Shown one piece after another: positions 43,040 through 44,634 of a stretch of DNA of 44,634 nt; the first letter of the stretch is position 1; the number at the start of each line of letters is the position of its first letter. The notes below the pieces were generated by a model that worked only from the letters and a program-made list of their open reading frames with translations, was not told the DNA's origin and made no database searches. The DNA is from Prevotellaceae bacterium UBA2852 (GTDB lineage Bacteria; Bacteroidota; Bacteroidia; Bacteroidales; Bacteroidaceae), in the NCBI GenBank assembly GCA_002350855.1, contig DEFM01000006.1:1-44634 (forward strand), read 5' to 3'. Made by a program: the position numbers and the translations under genes.

Positions 43040-44634
43040 ATGATGACAGCAAAGGAAATACGCGAATCATTCAAAAAATTCTTCGAAAGTAAAGGACATG
43101 CAATCGTGCCAAGTGCACCAATGGTTATCAAGGATGACCCGACTCTTATGTTCACAAACGCTGGTATGAACCAGTGGAAAGATATTATCCTCGGTACACG
43201 CGACCCCGAGCCACGCCGACGTGCCGATACTCAGAAATGTCTTCGCGTAAGCGGTAAGCACAACGACCTTGAGGAAGTAGGTCACGACACCTACCACCAC
43301 ACCATGTTTGAGATGCTTGGTAACTGGTCGTTTGGTGACTATTTCAAAGAAGGCGCAATCGACATGGCATGGGAATACCTCGTTGATGTCCTTAAGCTCG
43401 ATCCAAAAGATCTCTATGTAACTGTATTCGAGGGTTCGGAAGAAGAAAACCTGAAGCGCGACGATGAAGCAGCTAATTTCTGGCTGAAGCACGTACCTGC
43501 TGATCATATCATCAACGGAAACAAGCACGACAACTTCTGGGAAATGGGAGACACCGGCCCCTGCGGTCCCTGCTCCGAGATTCACATAGACCTCCGCAGC
43601 GACGAGGAAATCGCCAAGGTTCCCGGCCGCGAGCTGGTGAACACCGACAACGACGAGGTCATCGAAATCTGGAACCTCGTGTTCATGCAGTACGAGCGCA
43701 AGGCCGATGGCCACCTGGAGTCCCTCCCCGCCAAGAACATTGACACGGGCATGGGCTTCGAGCGCCTTTGCATGATTCTCCAGAACAAGAAGAGCAACTA
43801 CGAGACCGACGTCTTCTCCGGCCTCATCGGCCAGGTGGAAACCTTCAGCGGCCACAAATACGAAGAGGGCGGCAACGTCCAGGTGGCCATGCGCGTGATC
43901 GCCGACCACATCCGCGCCATCGCCTTCTCCATCGCCGACGGCCAGCTGCCTTCCAACGTGAAGGCCGGTTACGTGATTCGCCGTATCCTGCGCCGCGCCG
44001 TCCGCTACGGATACACCTTCCTGGGCTTCACCGAGCCCTTCCTGTGCCGCCTCATCCCCCAGCTGGTAGCCGATATGGGAGAAGCCTATCCGGAGCTCAA
44101 AGCCCAGCAGAAGCTCATCACCAGCGTCATCAAGGAGGAAGAAAACGCCTTCCTGCGCACGCTGGAGCGCGGCATCCGCATGCTGGAAGACAACATGGCC
44201 AAGAACGCCGCCACCAAGGTGGTCTCCGGCACCGACGCCTTCGTGCTGTATGACACCTACGGATTCCCCATCGACCTTACCGAGCTCATCGCGGCCGAGA
44301 AAGGCTACACCGTAGACATCAAAGGCTTCAACGTGGAGCTGGGCAAGCAGAAGGAGCGCGCCCGCAACGCCACCGCCAACGAATTCGGCGACTGGATGGT
44401 ATTCCAGGAGGCCGATGTCGTCTTCGAAGGCTATGACACCCTCCGCGTGGAAGGTGCCCGCCTCCTGAAGCAGCGTACCGTAAAACAGAAGAACAAGGAA
44501 TACTTCCAGCTGGTGTTTGACCACACGCCCTTCTACGCAGAGATGGGCGGCCAGGTTGGCGATACCGGCTATATCGAGGGCGAGAACGGAGAACGCATCC
44601 AGATCCTCAACACCGTGAAGGAGAACAACCTCAC
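43040..44634 (+). CDS. alaS: alanyl-tRNA synthetase (5' part, runs off the window)
   Basis: Class II synthetase that charges tRNA-Ala; 531 codons are present and the frame is open to the window edge. [70 protein letters not shown] and [16 protein letters not shown] belong to the aminoacylation domain; [13 protein letters not shown] and the start of the editing domain ([15 protein letters not shown]) follow. The HxxxH editing motif is beyond the edge. Start 43040 or 43043 (two ATGs in a row). Composition changes abruptly near 43550: hand counts give 26 of 60 G+C at 43141-43200 but 41 of 60 at 43861-43920, without loss of frame. The antisense open frame over the same bases is a by-product of this composition. 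Confidence 0.95.
   Translation, partial: MMTAKEIRESFKKFFESKGHAIVPSAPMVIKDDPTLMFTNAGMNQWKDIILGTRDPEPRRRADTQKCLRVSGKHNDLEEVGHDTYHHTMFEMLGNWSFGDYFKEGAIDMAWEYLVDVLKLDPKDLYVTVFEGSEEENLKRDDEAANFWLKHVPADHIINGNKHDNFWEMGDTGPCGPCSEIHIDLRSDEEIAKVPGRELVNTDNDEVIEIWNLVFMQYERKADGHLESLPAKNIDTGMGFERLCMILQNKKSNYETDVFSGLIGQVETFSGHKYEEGGNVQVAMRVIADHIRAIAFSIADGQLPSNVKAGYVIRRILRRAVRYGYTFLGFTEPFLCRLIPQLVADMGEAYPELKAQQKLITSVIKEEENAFLRTLERGIRMLEDNMAKNAATKVVSGTDAFVLYDTYGFPIDLTELIAAEKGYTVDIKGFNVELGKQKERARNATANEFGDWMVFQEADVVFEGYDTLRVEGARLLKQRTVKQKNKEYFQLVFDHTPFYAEMGGQVGDTGYIEGENGERIQILNTVKENNL

Noticed and set aside
43067..44524. A 485-codon open frame on the minus strand
   Set aside because: It is antisense to alaS, whose plus-strand protein shows all family motifs. 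High third-position GC removes stop codons in the opposite frame.

Overview
The window reads as Bacteroidales chromosome, most likely Prevotellaceae (inference). The evidence is SusC/SusD pairs, an LpxC-FabZ fusion, an LpxD-LpxC/FabZ-LpxA-MiaA cluster, Bacteroidetes-type promoters (TAnnTTTG, one with TTTG 19 bp upstream), lipoprotein signals with the cysteine followed by acidic or polar residues, and few Shine-Dalgarno sites. Most genes have moderate GC. Two places differ strongly: an AT-rich SEL1-repeat gene at about 30 kb, and a very GC-rich stretch that begins inside alaS near 43.55 kb and runs to the window edge.

Layout. 1-3.4 kb: small metabolic and stress genes on the minus strand (guanine deaminase, free methionine-R-sulfoxide reductase, a serpin lipoprotein, a TlpA-like thioredoxin lipoprotein), separated by repeat-rich spacers. 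3.5-24.5 kb: a large polysaccharide-utilisation-like locus on the minus strand. Read 5' to 3' it is a T9SS-exported GH128-type glycosidase, then a tight seven-gene run FAS1 - SusC - SusD - FAS1 - FAS1 - SusC - SusD. The GH128 signature suggests a beta-1,3-glucan substrate. No regulator gene is present. 24.9-29.7 kb: lpxD, lpxC/fabZ, lpxA, a PRiA4_ORF3-like gene and miaA on the plus strand (lipid A synthesis plus tRNA modification). 29.8-31 kb: the AT-rich SEL1-repeat protein. 31.1-35.5 kb, minus strand: an unusual membrane protein joining an HU-like domain to a LysM domain, a normal HU protein, rimO and ftsY. 35.5-36.1 kb: a non-coding region holding a promoter, a 23-codon ORF and a strong terminator, possibly a small RNA or leader. 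36.1-40 kb, plus strand: a large outer-membrane beta-barrel protein and a CPBP protease. 40-42.8 kb, minus strand: three family-2 glycosyltransferases. 42.9-44.6 kb, plus strand: a structured leader and the 5' part of alaS.

A second theme is short repeats. At least four kinds recur between genes: a hairpin element with a compensatory base change, a GC-rich element with a GTAGT...ACTAC core, a polyC/polyG element (also found twice inside the miaA reading frame), and AT-rich runs of AAGTTCTT-like or CTTCACTC-like units (one forms the C-terminus of RimO). The most interesting biology is the FAS1-rich glycan locus, the HU-TM-LysM protein as a possible chromosome-to-envelope tether, the in-frame repeats of miaA, the possible small RNA at 35.8-36.0 kb, and the alaS leader and composition break.
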